Below, piece by piece: positions 12,651 to 21,864 of a stretch of 32,667 nucleotides of DNA. The stretch comes from an uncultured Rubrobacteraceae bacterium (GTDB taxonomy: Bacteria > Actinomycetota > Rubrobacteria > Rubrobacterales > Rubrobacteraceae): the NCBI GenBank assembly GCA_902806075.1, contig CADCVG010000073.1, positions 47,432-80,098 on the forward strand, read 5' to 3'. A program made the translations under genes and the position numbers. The notes under the pieces are model-generated. The model was not told where the DNA came from. It worked only from the letters and a program-made list of their open reading frames with translations, and did no database searches. Numbering within the stretch: the stretch's first letter is position 1; each line of letters begins with the position of its first letter.

Positions 12651-14026
12651 AGCCAATCTCCCTGAAATCGGTAGTGCAAGCCGTCGGCGGCTCCCTGGTG
12701 GGTGGAGACGAGACGGTGCTCGCGACAGGGGCCTCGGTCGACTCGCGCTCCGTGCGCCGCGGGGACCTGTTCTTCGCGCTCAAGGGGAGGGTAGACGGTG
12801 CGGACTTCGCCCCGGAGGCACATCTTCGGGGGGCGGTCGCGGCGGTGGCCTCCCATCCGCTCTCAGTGCCGACGGTGGTGGTCGAGGATCCCCTGTCCGC
12901 GCTGCAGGATCTGGCCCGGTGGAGCCTCGTTGGTGAGAACGCCCCGACAGTCGTCGGGGTCACGGGTACCGTCGGAAAGACCACTGTAAAGGACGCGCTG
13001 GAGGCGATCCTTCGTGCCAACGGCCTCAAGGTTTCAGCGACGGCCGGGAACTTCAACAACGAGATAGGGCTCCCACTCACGGTCCTTGCCGCGAACGAGA
13101 GGACGGAGGTGCTGGTCTTGGAGATGGGGGCGACCCACAAAGGAGATATTGCCCATCTCTGTAAGATCGCACCGCCCAGGGTGGGTGTCCTGACGGCGGT
13201 ATCGCCGGTCCACCTCGACTCCTTCGGGGACCTCGAAGGGCTAGCCGCCGCCAAGGGCGAGCTCGCCCTGGCCCTCCCACAGAGCGGGGTCCTCGTCTCC
13301 CCGTTGGACGTACCGGAAGCGGCGGCGGGACCGGGGCGCGAACTCGCGCGGCGACTCACCTTCGGCCCCGATGATAGGGCTAACCTGTGGGCGACGGATA
13401 CCCTGGAGCTCGAGAGCGGGCTCTCCTTTATCCTGCACGTCAGGGAAGGCTTGGAGGAGCGTCAGGTAGAGGTCAAGAGCCCCGTCTTCGGGACGCACCT
13501 CGTCGAGCCGCTGCTGGCGGCGGTTGGAGGCGCTCTATCGCTTGGTCTGGGGCCGGAGGAGTGTGCCTGGGGGCTGCAGAGGCTGCGGCGGACGGGCTTG
13601 AGGGGAGAGGTGTACCGGCTTCGGGATGACATACTCGTCTACGACGACTCCTACAACGCCTCGCCGGCGGCGGTCGCGGCGGTCTTGAGGTACGGGGCGG
13701 AGGGGGCGAGGCGGCAGAACCGCCGGCTCGTCGCCGTTCTCGGCGGGATGTTCGAGCTCGGGGCCGGGGCAAGGGAGTACCACCGGGAGGCCGGACGTCT
13801 CGCGGGGGAGGTCGGGGTGGACTTGTTGGTGTGCGTGGGAGACGAAGCCCGCTGGTACGCTGAGGCTTTTCCGGGCGAGGCGCTCTTCTACGAGGACGCA
13901 GAGGCGGCGGCCAGAGGGCTACACGCAACGCTGCGCGGGGGCGACTATGTAGTCGTCAAGGGGTCGAGGGGTGTAGGATTGGATCGTTTGACCCGAAAGT
14001 TGAAGGAGAAACTAGCTCTTGTTTAG
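12647..14026 (+). CDS. murF: UDP-N-acetylmuramoyl-tripeptide--D-alanyl-D-alanine ligase
   Basis: A 459-residue Mur ligase that adds D-Ala-D-Ala to the UDP-MurNAc tripeptide, the last cytoplasmic peptide step. The P-loop is GTVGKTT at residues 107-113; NFNNEIGLPLT, the EMGA-x-x-x-GDI segment and DDSYNASP are all typical of MurF. Usual family members read SNGKT or SSGKT at the P-loop; Val here is a mild variant. TTG start overlaps the ftsI stop, with AGGAGG 10 bases upstream. Its end overlaps mraY by 8 bases. Confidence 0.96.
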   Translation: MKPISLKSVVQAVGGSLVGGDETVLATGASVDSRSVRRGDLFFALKGRVDGADFAPEAHLRGAVAAVASHPLSVPTVVVEDPLSALQDLARWSLVGENAPTVVGVTGTVGKTTVKDALEAILRANGLKVSATAGNFNNEIGLPLTVLAANERTEVLVLEMGATHKGDIAHLCKIAPPRVGVLTAVSPVHLDSFGDLEGLAAAKGELALALPQSGVLVSPLDVPEAAAGPGRELARRLTFGPDDRANLWATDTLELESGLSFILHVREGLEERQVEVKSPVFGTHLVEPLLAAVGGALSLGLGPEECAWGLQRLRRTGLRGEVYRLRDDILVYDDSYNASPAAVAAVLRYGAEGARRQNRRLVAVLGGMFELGAGAREYHREAGRLAGEVGVDLLVCVGDEARWYAEAFPGEALFYEDAEAAARGLHATLRGGDYVVVKGSRGVGLDRLTRKLKEKLALV

Positions 14027-15017
14027 CGTTATCCTGGCGGCGGCGATCGCATTCGCGGTGACCGTAACCCTGGGTTCTAAGTTTATAGAGTTCTTACAGA
14101 CCAAGAAGTTCGGGCAGTTCGTGCGGGAGGAGGGGCCTCAGACACACCTCATCAAGCAGGGCACGCCGACGATGGGCGGAGTAGTCATGCTCGTGGGGCT
14201 CGTCTCGGCGCTCCTGGTCGTGGCGCGGCCGAACGTGGCGACGCTGACGACGCTGTTGCTCGTCTCGGCGGTCGCGGGGATCGGGCTCTACGACGACTGG
14301 CAGAAGATCTCTAACAGGCGCAACGAGGGCTTGAGCGTGCGCTACAAGTTCCTGCTCCTGACTCTAGCCGTAGTCGTCGCGGACATCATGGCGCTACGTT
14401 ACGTTGGCGTGACCCAGAACGTCATCATCCCCGGCTTCGAGAAGAATCTGGTGCTCGGCCCCGGGGTTATCGGGATAGCGCTCTTCAGCTTCCTGATGCT
14501 GCTGGTCATCGTCGGCACGACGAACAGCGTGAACCTCACCGACGGCCTCGACGGGCTCGCCGCGGGGGCGGGGGGGATCGCACTGCTCGCGTACACGGCC
14601 ATCGCGTTCCTGGAGCGCCAGTACGACGTGGCAATCATCTGCGGCGGGATGGTCGGGGCGATTATCGGGTTTCTCTGGTACAACTCCCACCCGGCGCAGA
14701 TGTTTATGGGGGACACGGGCTCGCTCGCAATCGGCGGGGTGTTGGCGACAGCGGCGATCATCACCAAGACGGAGATGTTGCTGCCGATTATCGGGGGGCT
14801 CTTCGTGATCGAGGGTCTCTCGGTCATCATCCAGTACGGCTTCTTCAAGCTTACCGGGCGGCGGGTCTTCAAGATGGCCCCGATCCATCACCACTTCGAA
14901 CTCTCCGGGTGGCAGGAGAACAAGGTGGTGGTGCGGTTCTGGATCGTGCAGTCCGCCTTTACCGCCGCCGGCTTCGTCATCTACTACTTCACCCTCTACA
15001 ACGACGCTATCCTGTGA
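14019..15017 (+). CDS. mraY: Phospho-N-acetylmuramoyl-pentapeptide transferase MraY
   Basis: A 332-residue polytopic membrane enzyme that transfers phospho-MurNAc-pentapeptide to undecaprenyl phosphate, forming lipid I. Conserved Asp-rich segments are present: YDDW near residue 90, NLTDGLDGLAAG near 173 and MGDTGSLAIGG near 230. The metal-binding HHHFEL near the end is also seen. About ten hydrophobic segments fit the family. TTG start, AAGGAG 10 bases upstream, overlapping murF. Starting here gives the normal MraY length; later starts would cut the first membrane helix. Confidence 0.97.
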   Translation: MFSVILAAAIAFAVTVTLGSKFIEFLQTKKFGQFVREEGPQTHLIKQGTPTMGGVVMLVGLVSALLVVARPNVATLTTLLLVSAVAGIGLYDDWQKISNRRNEGLSVRYKFLLLTLAVVVADIMALRYVGVTQNVIIPGFEKNLVLGPGVIGIALFSFLMLLVIVGTTNSVNLTDGLDGLAAGAGGIALLAYTAIAFLERQYDVAIICGGMVGAIIGFLWYNSHPAQMFMGDTGSLAIGGVLATAAIITKTEMLLPIIGGLFVIEGLSVIIQYGFFKLTGRRVFKMAPIHHHFELSGWQENKVVVRFWIVQSAFTAAGFVIYYFTLYNDAIL

Positions 15018-16354
15018 AGACGCTCGTCTACGGCCTCGGAGAGTCCGGACTAGCCGCCGCGCGCGCCCTCCTCGAAGAGGACGAAGTGGTCTTCGTCGCC
15101 GACTCGAACGACTCTGGGCAACTCAGAAACACCGTCTCGAAACTAGGTGTCGAGGGACGCCTTGGTACCGGACCGGAGGTCCTGGGGGAGGACTTCGACC
15201 GGATCGTCGCGAGTCCCGGCATCCGGCCGCGCGACGCGGTGCTCACCGCCGCCGAGCGGACGGGGGTACCTGTGCTCTCCGAAGTCGCCCTGGGGCTGGA
15301 CCTGCTCGGTCCAGATCTCCGCGTCGCCGCGATAACCGGGACGAACGGGAAGACGACCGCGGTGGACATGCTGCGTGCCATCCTCGCCGCCTCCGAGGTT
15401 CCGCACGCCGTCGCCGGTAACTCCTGGCGTGCCCTGACCGGTTGCCTCGATGAGGTCCGGGAGGCAGGCCTGCTCCTCCTGGAGGTTTCGTCTTTCCAGC
15501 TTCACTACATGGAAGATCCCGGCTTCAACGTCGCGGCGCTGCTCAACACCCGCCCGGACCACCTTAACTGGCACGCCTCGTTCGAGGAGTACGCCGCCGA
15601 CAAGCTGCGCATCTTCGACGGCCAGGGGCCAGGGGACCTCGCGCTCGTAAGCACCGGGGACCCCGTGGGAAGGGGCGCCACCGGGAGGCTGGCCGCAGAG
15701 ACGCTCGTCGTCGGGGAGGGGGAGACGGGTGTCTTGGGTGGAAGCCTGGTACTGCGTGGGCGGAGAATCGCCGATGTCGGGGAGCTGCCGTTCGTCGGGC
15801 CGCACAACTATGAGAACGCGCTCTTCGCGGCGGCCGCCGCGGAGAGGCTCGGGATCGGTTTGGATGGTATCCGGGAGGGTTTGCTCGGGTACCGGCTCAA
15901 GCCGCACCGGATGCAGGTCGTCTCGGAGCACGGTGGGGTGACCTACGTCGACGACTCCAAGGCGACCAATCCCGCGTCCGTCGCGGCGGCTCTAGCGAGC
16001 TTCGAGGAGCCGGTGGTACTTATCCTCGGGGGCTCCGAGAAGGAGACGGACTTCGCCGAGTTGCTGCCGTACATTGAGCGCTGCCGGGCGGTGATCTGCC
16101 AGGGCGAGGCGGGACCCAGGATCCACGAGTTCCTGGAGGAGAAGGGCGCGGGGATGGACGTCTTCCTCTTCCTGGAGCCGGACCTCGCCACGGCGGTGAC
16201 TAGAGCGTACAAAGTCGCCCATTCCGGGGACGTGGTACTCCTCTCGCCCGGGTGCGCGAGCTTCGACCAGTTCGCCGGGTACGCCCTGAGAGGAGAGGCC
16301 TTCGCCGGGCTCGTCGCGGAGCTTGCGAGAGCAGGGGGCAGGGTCGGACGATGA
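15014..16354 (+). CDS. murD: UDP-N-acetylmuramoylalanine--D-glutamate ligase
   Basis: A 446-residue Mur ligase that adds D-Glu to UDP-MurNAc-L-Ala. It begins with a Rossmann-like UDP-binding segment (LVYGLGESGLAAA), has GTNGKTT at 109-115 and later HRMQVV and DDSKATNP. GTG at 15014 overlaps the mraY stop (GTGA) and puts the VYGLG strand near the N-terminus as in homologues; upstream frame would only read into mraY. Its stop overlaps ftsW by 4 bases (ATGA). Order murF-mraY-murD-ftsW-murG-murC is the classic dcw order. Confidence 0.96.
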   Translation: MKTLVYGLGESGLAAARALLEEDEVVFVADSNDSGQLRNTVSKLGVEGRLGTGPEVLGEDFDRIVASPGIRPRDAVLTAAERTGVPVLSEVALGLDLLGPDLRVAAITGTNGKTTAVDMLRAILAASEVPHAVAGNSWRALTGCLDEVREAGLLLLEVSSFQLHYMEDPGFNVAALLNTRPDHLNWHASFEEYAADKLRIFDGQGPGDLALVSTGDPVGRGATGRLAAETLVVGEGETGVLGGSLVLRGRRIADVGELPFVGPHNYENALFAAAAAERLGIGLDGIREGLLGYRLKPHRMQVVSEHGGVTYVDDSKATNPASVAAALASFEEPVVLILGGSEKETDFAELLPYIERCRAVICQGEAGPRIHEFLEEKGAGMDVFLFLEPDLATAVTRAYKVAHSGDVVLLSPGCASFDQFAGYALRGEAFAGLVAELARAGGRVGR

Positions 16355-17526
16355 CGACGCTCCGGACCAACCTCTTCGTGGTGGCACTGGCGCTCGCCTT
16401 GCTCGGGAACGTCATGGTGTACTCGGCTACCGCCATAGAGTATGGGACGCACTACCTCGTGGTGCGCTTCGCCCACCTGGCGCTCGGGGTAACCGCGTTC
16501 TTCATCGTGAGTAAAGTACGCTATACCTCCTGGCGCGGGCTCTCGCCCTATCTCTACATAGTCGTTTTAGTAAGCCTTATGCTCGTTCTCATACCGGGCG
16601 TGGGTTCGGAGGTTAACGGGGCGCGGAGGTGGCTGGATCTCGGTCCGGTGAGCGTTCAGCCGGCGGAGTTCGCGAAGCTAGCGGGGATCCTGTTGCTCTC
16701 CTGCGCCGTCGCCCGGGCGAGACCGGGCTCCGGGCTGCCGCTCTGGCCGGTGCTCGCCGTGGGCCTGCTCTTCGTGCTCGTGCTCGCCGAGCCGGACTTC
16801 GGCACCTCGGTCGTGGTTGCGGCGGGCGCGGCCGGGGTTTTATGGGCCTCTGAGCTCAGGACGAGGGACCTGTTGCTCGCGGGGACAGTGGCGGTCGTGG
16901 CGCTCTTCGGGGTGATGCTCTTCGAGCCCTACCGGCGCGCTCGCTTCCTCACCTTTCTGGACCCCTGGAGCGTCTCGGATGGCTCGGGGTACCAGATCGT
17001 TCAGTCCATGGTCGCGATTCGAGCGGGCAGCATCTTCGGGGCCGGGGCAGGCGCGGGGGAGGGGGGCGTCTCAGTCCCCGAAGCGCAGACGGATATGATC
17101 TTCGCGCTCATTGGGGAGGAGCTTGGTCTGTTGGGGATGGTGCTCGTTATTGGAGCCTTCGGCTTCCTCGCGCTCGGTGGGTTCGTCATTGCCCTGAACG
17201 CACCCTCGATCCTGGGCAGGTGCATGGCGGCCGGGATCGCGACGATGTTCGCTGTCCAGACGACCTTCAACGTCGGGGCGGCGATGGGCGCCATTCCTCT
17301 AGCCGGAATAACCCTCCCCTTCGTAAGCTACGGCGGCTCCAGCATGCTGGTTTGCTTCGCTGCCGTGGGAATTCTGTACCGAATATCGGAGGACGGTGAG
17401 ATTGCAAGAGAGGCCAGACCCCGCGGGGTCACGACGGGCGGACGCGCAAAGCAGAGGCCCGCGAGTTCTGATCGCCGGCGGCGGAACGGGAGGGCACGCG
17501 ATCCCCGCGCTGTGCGTGGCGGATAA
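16351..17526 (+). CDS. ftsW: Lipid II polymerase FtsW (SEDS family)
   Basis: A 391-residue SEDS glycosyltransferase that polymerises lipid II at the septum with FtsI. SEDS signatures are QPAEFAKL near residue 103, AEPDFGTS near 143 and SYGGSSML near 330. About ten transmembrane segments are visible. The last ~45 residues (after RISEDGE) are Arg/Gly-rich and cytoplasmic and are encoded where murG already begins, giving about 131 bases of double coding. ATG overlaps the murD stop. Distinguished from RodA mainly by location between murD and murG. Confidence 0.95.
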   Translation: MTTLRTNLFVVALALALLGNVMVYSATAIEYGTHYLVVRFAHLALGVTAFFIVSKVRYTSWRGLSPYLYIVVLVSLMLVLIPGVGSEVNGARRWLDLGPVSVQPAEFAKLAGILLLSCAVARARPGSGLPLWPVLAVGLLFVLVLAEPDFGTSVVVAAGAAGVLWASELRTRDLLLAGTVAVVALFGVMLFEPYRRARFLTFLDPWSVSDGSGYQIVQSMVAIRAGSIFGAGAGAGEGGVSVPEAQTDMIFALIGEELGLLGMVLVIGAFGFLALGGFVIALNAPSILGRCMAAGIATMFAVQTTFNVGAAMGAIPLAGITLPFVSYGGSSMLVCFAAVGILYRISEDGEIAREARPRGVTTGGRAKQRPASSDRRRRNGRARDPRAVRGG

Positions 17527-18538
17527 GCTGCGCGCCCGGGGCACAGACGTACGTTTCGTCGGCTCGACCGCCGGGATCGAAGCGACCCTGGTCCCGGAGG
17601 CGGGCTACCCCCTGCACGCCCTTCCCCTCGCCGGACTCTCGGGCGGACCCACCGCCCGTGCTCGCGCCGGTCTACTCCTCCTCAAAGCTGTACTCAGGTG
17701 CCGCGCGATATTGAAAGATTTCAGCCCCGGAGCGGTGCTCGGCGTCGGCGGCTACGCGAGCGCCCCTGCCGTCCTCGCGGCGAGCGCGCTGAAGATACCG
17801 ACCTTCCTCCACGAGCAGAACTCCGTCCCCGGCAGGGTCAACCGCTTCGCGGCCCGGTTCATCCGGGAGGTCCTCGTGGCCTTTCCGGCCGCCGCCGAGC
17901 ACCTCCGGGACGCCGTCCCGGTCGGGATGCCTACTCGCGAGGAGTTCTCGCGGACGTCCAAAGAGGAGGCGATCGAGAGGCTCGGGGTCGAGCCGCCGGT
18001 CGTCCTGATCTTCGGCGGGAGTGGTGGTGCCTTGAAGCTGAACCTCGCCGCCGCCGAGGCGTTCGGGGACACAACGCCGTACTCGGTCTACCAGATCTCC
18101 GGCAGGAGGGACTTCGCCCGCCTCTCGACCGATAACCCACGACACAGGATCGTGGCTTACGAGAACGATCTCTGGTACCCGCTGGCCGCGGCGGACGTCG
18201 TGGTGACGCGGGCGGGGGCGGGTTCGCTCTTCGACGCGGCGGCGGTCGGGAGGGCGTCGATCATCGTCCCCTACCCCTACGCTACGGCAGACCACCAGCT
18301 CTACAATGCCCGCTACTTCACCGACAGGGACGCGGGCGAACTCCTCCTAGACGACGAGGTGACCGCCGGCACCATGCGGACCCGCGTCGAGACCCTGCTC
18401 GAAGACGAAGCGCGGCGGGAGAGGCTAGCTCGCAACATGCACGCCCTCGCGACGTCCGAAGCCGCGGACGAGGTTGCCGACCGGCTGCTCGAAGCGGCGA
18501 ACGCCGCGGCTACGGAGACGAAAGGAAACTCAAGATGA
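17396..18538 (+). CDS. murG: UDP-GlcNAc:undecaprenyl-PP-MurNAc-pentapeptide GlcNAc transferase MurG
   Basis: A 380-residue GT-B glycosyltransferase that converts lipid I to lipid II at the inner membrane face. GGGTGGHAIPAL near residue 28, LGVGGYASAP near 117 and HEQNSVPG near 142 are MurG hallmarks; the second domain has IFGGSGGA and RAGAGSLFDAA. Start is uncertain: GTG 17396 is only 3 bases after CGGAGG, while TTG 17402 is 9 bases after it and may be the real start. Either leaves a 125-131-base overlap with ftsW. The stop overlaps the murC ATG. Confidence 0.95.
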   Translation: MRLQERPDPAGSRRADAQSRGPRVLIAGGGTGGHAIPALCVADKLRARGTDVRFVGSTAGIEATLVPEAGYPLHALPLAGLSGGPTARARAGLLLLKAVLRCRAILKDFSPGAVLGVGGYASAPAVLAASALKIPTFLHEQNSVPGRVNRFAARFIREVLVAFPAAAEHLRDAVPVGMPTREEFSRTSKEEAIERLGVEPPVVLIFGGSGGALKLNLAAAEAFGDTTPYSVYQISGRRDFARLSTDNPRHRIVAYENDLWYPLAAADVVVTRAGAGSLFDAAAVGRASIIVPYPYATADHQLYNARYFTDRDAGELLLDDEVTAGTMRTRVETLLEDEARRERLARNMHALATSEAADEVADRLLEAANAAATETKGNSR

Positions 18539-19881
18539 AGATACATATGATCGGGATCGGCGGCGCCGGGATGAGCGGGATCGCCGAGGTCTTGTACAAG
18601 AACGGGCATGAGATCACCGGCTCGGACCTCAAGGAGTCGCCGTATACGAGGCGGCTGAAGGAGGCGGGCGTAACGGTCTACGTAGGTCACGCCGCCAACC
18701 AGGTTGGGGGTGCGGAGCAGGTAGTCGTCTCTACCGCCATCCCCTCGACGAACCCGGAGCTCCTCGAAGCTCACCGCCGTTCGATCCCGGTGGTCCCCCG
18801 GGCAGCGGCCCTCTCCCGCATCCTCGCGGGTGGCCGGAGCGTCGCCGTCGCGGGCACCCACGGCAAGACCACGACCACGAGCATGACTACCCACGCCCTC
18901 AAGGCTCTGGGTGAGAGCCCCACCGCCCTTATCGGCGGCGAGCTGAACGACATCGGGAGCAACGTCGTCGCCGGGGGTTCGGACCTCTTCGTCGCCGAGG
19001 CCGACGAGAGCGACCGCTCACTCCTCTACCTCGAGCCGTTGGCCGCTGTCGTCACCAACGTCGAGTTCGATCACCCGGACTTCTACTCTTCTCTCGACGA
19101 CGTCATCTCGACCTTCGAGAAGTTCGTCACTGCCCTCCCATCCGACGGCCACCTCGTCACCTGCGCCGACGACGCGAACTGCCTTAAACTCGCCGGCCTC
19201 GCCCCATGTCCGGTCACGACTTACGGTCTCGCTGGCGGGGATCTCCGAGCAAGGGTTCTCTCTCCCAACTCCTACGTCCTTATAGAGGACGGCGAGGAGC
19301 GAGGCGTCGTCGAGCTAGGCGTCGCGGGGAGGCACAATGTTCTGAACTCTCTGGCGGCGGCCGGCATCGCCCGCTGGCTCGGTTACGACGCTTATGAGGC
19401 CGCCGCGAGCCTGGGCAGCTTCTCCGGCGTGAGGCGGCGCTTCCAGCTCAAAGGGGAGCGCCGCGAGATCCGGGTAGTCGACGACTACGCACACCACCCG
19501 ACGGAGCTCTCGGCGACGCTGGAGGTGGCGCGGGCGACGAGGCAGCCGGAAGGCCGGGTGATAGCGGTCTTCCAGCCGCACCGCTACTCGCGCACCCGCA
19601 CCCTCCACCGCGAGTTCGGCGAGGCGCTGACCGCGGCCGACGCCGTACTCGTTACGGACGTCTACGGTGCGGGCGAGATGCCTCAGCCGGGGGTGAGCGG
19701 TAAGCTCATCGTCGACGCCGTCTGCGAGAGCCACCCGCACCCCGACGTCTACTACATCCCAAACCAGCACGACCTCCCTGGTGTACTGTGCTCCATTGCC
19801 GAACCGAGGGACACCGTCCTGACAATGGGGGCTGGCGACGTTTCGCGGGTCGGCGACGAGCTACTGGGTATGCTGGGTTAA
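18535..19881 (+). CDS. murC: UDP-N-acetylmuramate--L-alanine ligase
   Basis: A 448-residue Mur ligase that adds L-Ala to UDP-MurNAc, the first peptide step. HMIGIGGAGMSGIAEV at the N-terminus is highly specific for MurC; GTHGKTTTT is near residue 107, and DDYAHHPTE and FQPHRYSRT follow in the C-terminal domain. Length is typical. ATG overlaps the murG stop by 4 bases, with AAAGGA just upstream. A 16-base gap and a purine-rich Shine-Dalgarno precede ftsQ. No murB lies between murC and ftsQ, where some genomes have it. Confidence 0.97.
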   Translation: MKIHMIGIGGAGMSGIAEVLYKNGHEITGSDLKESPYTRRLKEAGVTVYVGHAANQVGGAEQVVVSTAIPSTNPELLEAHRRSIPVVPRAAALSRILAGGRSVAVAGTHGKTTTTSMTTHALKALGESPTALIGGELNDIGSNVVAGGSDLFVAEADESDRSLLYLEPLAAVVTNVEFDHPDFYSSLDDVISTFEKFVTALPSDGHLVTCADDANCLKLAGLAPCPVTTYGLAGGDLRARVLSPNSYVLIEDGEERGVVELGVAGRHNVLNSLAAAGIARWLGYDAYEAAASLGSFSGVRRRFQLKGERREIRVVDDYAHHPTELSATLEVARATRQPEGRVIAVFQPHRYSRTRTLHREFGEALTAADAVLVTDVYGAGEMPQPGVSGKLIVDAVCESHPHPDVYYIPNQHDLPGVLCSIAEPRDTVLTMGAGDVSRVGDELLGMLG

Positions 19882-19897
19882 GAGAGGGCAGAACGAC

Positions 19898-20569
19898 TTG
19901 GCGCGACTCTCCCCGCTAAACCTGATCCGGGCCATAGGGATCGCCGTCTCCGTCGCCGCTCTCACCGCTCTCACCGCTCTCACCGCCTCCTACCTCCTCT
20001 TTCCCGTGACCGGATTAGAGGTCCAGGGTGCTCGCATGTTCCCCGAAAGGGAAGCCTGGGAGGTCCTTCCGGGCTACGCAAGCCTCCCCTCCCTGAATAC
20101 TCTAGCTCTGGAGCGTGAGATAGAGACTAATCCCTGGGTCAAAGGTGCGGAGGTGCTTAAAGATTGGGAGTCCGGTATAGTTACGGTTGAGGTTGAAGAA
20201 CGCAGGGCCGTGCTCGACGGAGACTTGGGTGAGCGTAGGATCGTGCTGGCGGTGGATGGAACGGAGCTCCCGGGGCTTGGAGGGGCCGGTCTTACGCGGC
20301 TCGGGCTCGACGAGACGCAGTTGGAGGAGATCTTGGCGGTTATCGAGGTGCTTGACAGGAACGGGATCGTGCTCGACTCGGTGGACGCGGTAGGTGCGGA
20401 GGGTATCGAGGCGACCGTCGAGGGCTACCGCATGCTCTTCGCGGGCGGCCTGGGGGACGAGCAGGCCCGGGCCTTGAAGGGCCTCATGGAGGAGCATCCC
20501 GACGCCGCCTACTTCGACCTCCGCTCGCCGGATCGGGTCGTGGTCGGCCCCGAAAGCTCGGGCGGCTAG
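19898..20569 (+). CDS. ftsQ: FtsQ/DivIB-type cell division protein
   Basis: A 223-residue bitopic protein between murC and ftsA, the usual ftsQ site. It has a short cytoplasmic N-terminus, one membrane helix (about residues 13-35) and then a POTRA-like domain: VTGLEVQGARMFP, LPSLNTLALEREIETNPWVKGAEVLKDW, TVEVEER. These match the FtsQ family. FtsQ links FtsLB to the divisome. TTG start with AGAGAGGG nine bases upstream. The membrane helix is partly encoded by three tandem 9-base repeats. Sequence conservation is low but the POTRA pattern and position make the call solid. Confidence 0.9.
   Translation: MARLSPLNLIRAIGIAVSVAALTALTALTASYLLFPVTGLEVQGARMFPEREAWEVLPGYASLPSLNTLALEREIETNPWVKGAEVLKDWESGIVTVEVEERRAVLDGDLGERRIVLAVDGTELPGLGGAGLTRLGLDETQLEEILAVIEVLDRNGIVLDSVDAVGAEGIEATVEGYRMLFAGGLGDEQARALKGLMEEHPDAAYFDLRSPDRVVVGPESSGG
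19958..19984 (+). repeat. Three tandem 9-bp repeats in the ftsQ membrane helix
   Basis: GCTCTCACC occurs three times without interruption and encodes ALT-ALT-ALT in the transmembrane helix. Gain or loss of a unit would be in frame and shift helix length by three residues. Confidence 0.9.
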
Positions 20570-20578
20570 CGGGTACTC

Positions 20579-21844
20579 GTGGCGTCGAAGCTGGTCTACG
20601 GTATAGATGTCGGCACCACGAAGGTGGTGGCTATAGTCGGCCGCGCGGACGGCCGCCGGGGGTGGACCGAGGTCTTGAGCCTTGGGGAGGTTCCCAGCCA
20701 CGGCCTCAGGCGCGGAATGGTCGTGGACCGGGAGGCCGCGACAGAGTCGGTGGCTGCCGCGATAGAGGATTGTGGGGGGTTCCCGCGCGGCGTGCCGGTA
20801 ACCGTTGGTATCGCCGGCGGGCACATCTCCTCATTCAACACCGAGGTCACGCTCCTCAACCGGGCTCGCAACCGGACCATCACCGGGCGTTTCCGCAAGC
20901 GGCTGGAGACCGAGGCCCGTCAGATGCATGTCGGGGAGGACGAAAAGGTCATACACGTCGTCCCGCGCTCCTTCGTTCTCGATGGTGCGGAGGGGGTCAC
21001 GCAGCCCGTCGGGCTGGCCGCAAGGAAGGTAACGATGCGCGCACACGTAGTAGCCGGCGCGATCTCCAGCATCCAGAACCTCCTCGGGGCGGTCGAGGAT
21101 TGCGGCGTCAAGGTCTCGCAGGTCGTCCTGGAGCCGCTCGCCTCCAGTGAGGCCTGCCTCCTCGACGAGGACCGCTCGATGGGCGTCGCCATCATAGACA
21201 TGGGCGGCGGCACGACGGACATCGCCACCTTCATGCGCGGCGCTCTCACCCACACGGACGTGATCCCCCTCGGCGGCGAGAGCTTCTCCGCCGACGTAGC
21301 CTATGGGCTCAAGATCCCCTTCGAAACCGCCGATGCCCTCAAGCTCAGGTACGGAACCGTCCTCTCCCACGACATCGACGACGTCGCCGCCGTGAAGCTC
21401 GACGATAAGCACTACAATGCCCGCTTCATCAGCCAGATCCTCGAATACCGGGCCTATGAGGTCCTTGAGTTCGCCCGCGACTCGATGGAGAAGGCCGGGG
21501 TCCGCAACCTCCTGCCCGGCGGGGCCGTCCTCACCGGTGGTGGCTCACTCTTAGAAGGTATGGACGAGCTCGCCGAGAAGGTGCTGGGCATGCGGACCAG
21601 GATCGCCACCCCTCGCCGTGTAAAGGGTGAGTCTGTACCTGTACGCAAGCCTCAGTATTCGACGGCTGTAGGTCTGCTATACTTCGCCGCGAAAAACGGT
21701 GACTCTGCATCAAAGAGTAAAGGTGCAAGGATAGCCAGTTTTGGTAGCATAGTGTCGGCTGTCAAGGAGTGGTTTGGTTTCTTCGGGGAGGATGGCCCGG
21801 AGGGAGCCGTAAGGGACAAGCCGGGGGCGGGTGGGAGAAGCTAA
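20579..21844 (+). CDS. ftsA: Cell division protein FtsA
   Basis: A 421-residue actin-like ATPase that tethers FtsZ to the membrane. The nucleotide-binding elements are visible: YGIDVGTTKVVA (phosphate 1), IDMGGGTTDIATF near residue 205 (phosphate 2) and LTGGGSLLEGMDEL near 320 (adenosine motif). A C-terminal SIVSAVKEWFGFFGED segment looks like the amphipathic membrane-targeting helix, though about 15 residues follow it. GTG start; the Shine-Dalgarno is weak. It lies directly before ftsZ as in most non-actinobacterial phyla. Mycobacterium, Streptomyces and Corynebacterium lack FtsA, so its presence marks a deep branch. Confidence 0.96.
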   Translation: MASKLVYGIDVGTTKVVAIVGRADGRRGWTEVLSLGEVPSHGLRRGMVVDREAATESVAAAIEDCGGFPRGVPVTVGIAGGHISSFNTEVTLLNRARNRTITGRFRKRLETEARQMHVGEDEKVIHVVPRSFVLDGAEGVTQPVGLAARKVTMRAHVVAGAISSIQNLLGAVEDCGVKVSQVVLEPLASSEACLLDEDRSMGVAIIDMGGGTTDIATFMRGALTHTDVIPLGGESFSADVAYGLKIPFETADALKLRYGTVLSHDIDDVAAVKLDDKHYNARFISQILEYRAYEVLEFARDSMEKAGVRNLLPGGAVLTGGGSLLEGMDELAEKVLGMRTRIATPRRVKGESVPVRKPQYSTAVGLLYFAAKNGDSASKSKGARIASFGSIVSAVKEWFGFFGEDGPEGAVRDKPGAGGRS

Positions 21845-21864
21845 GGACGAAGGGTTAGAAGAGT

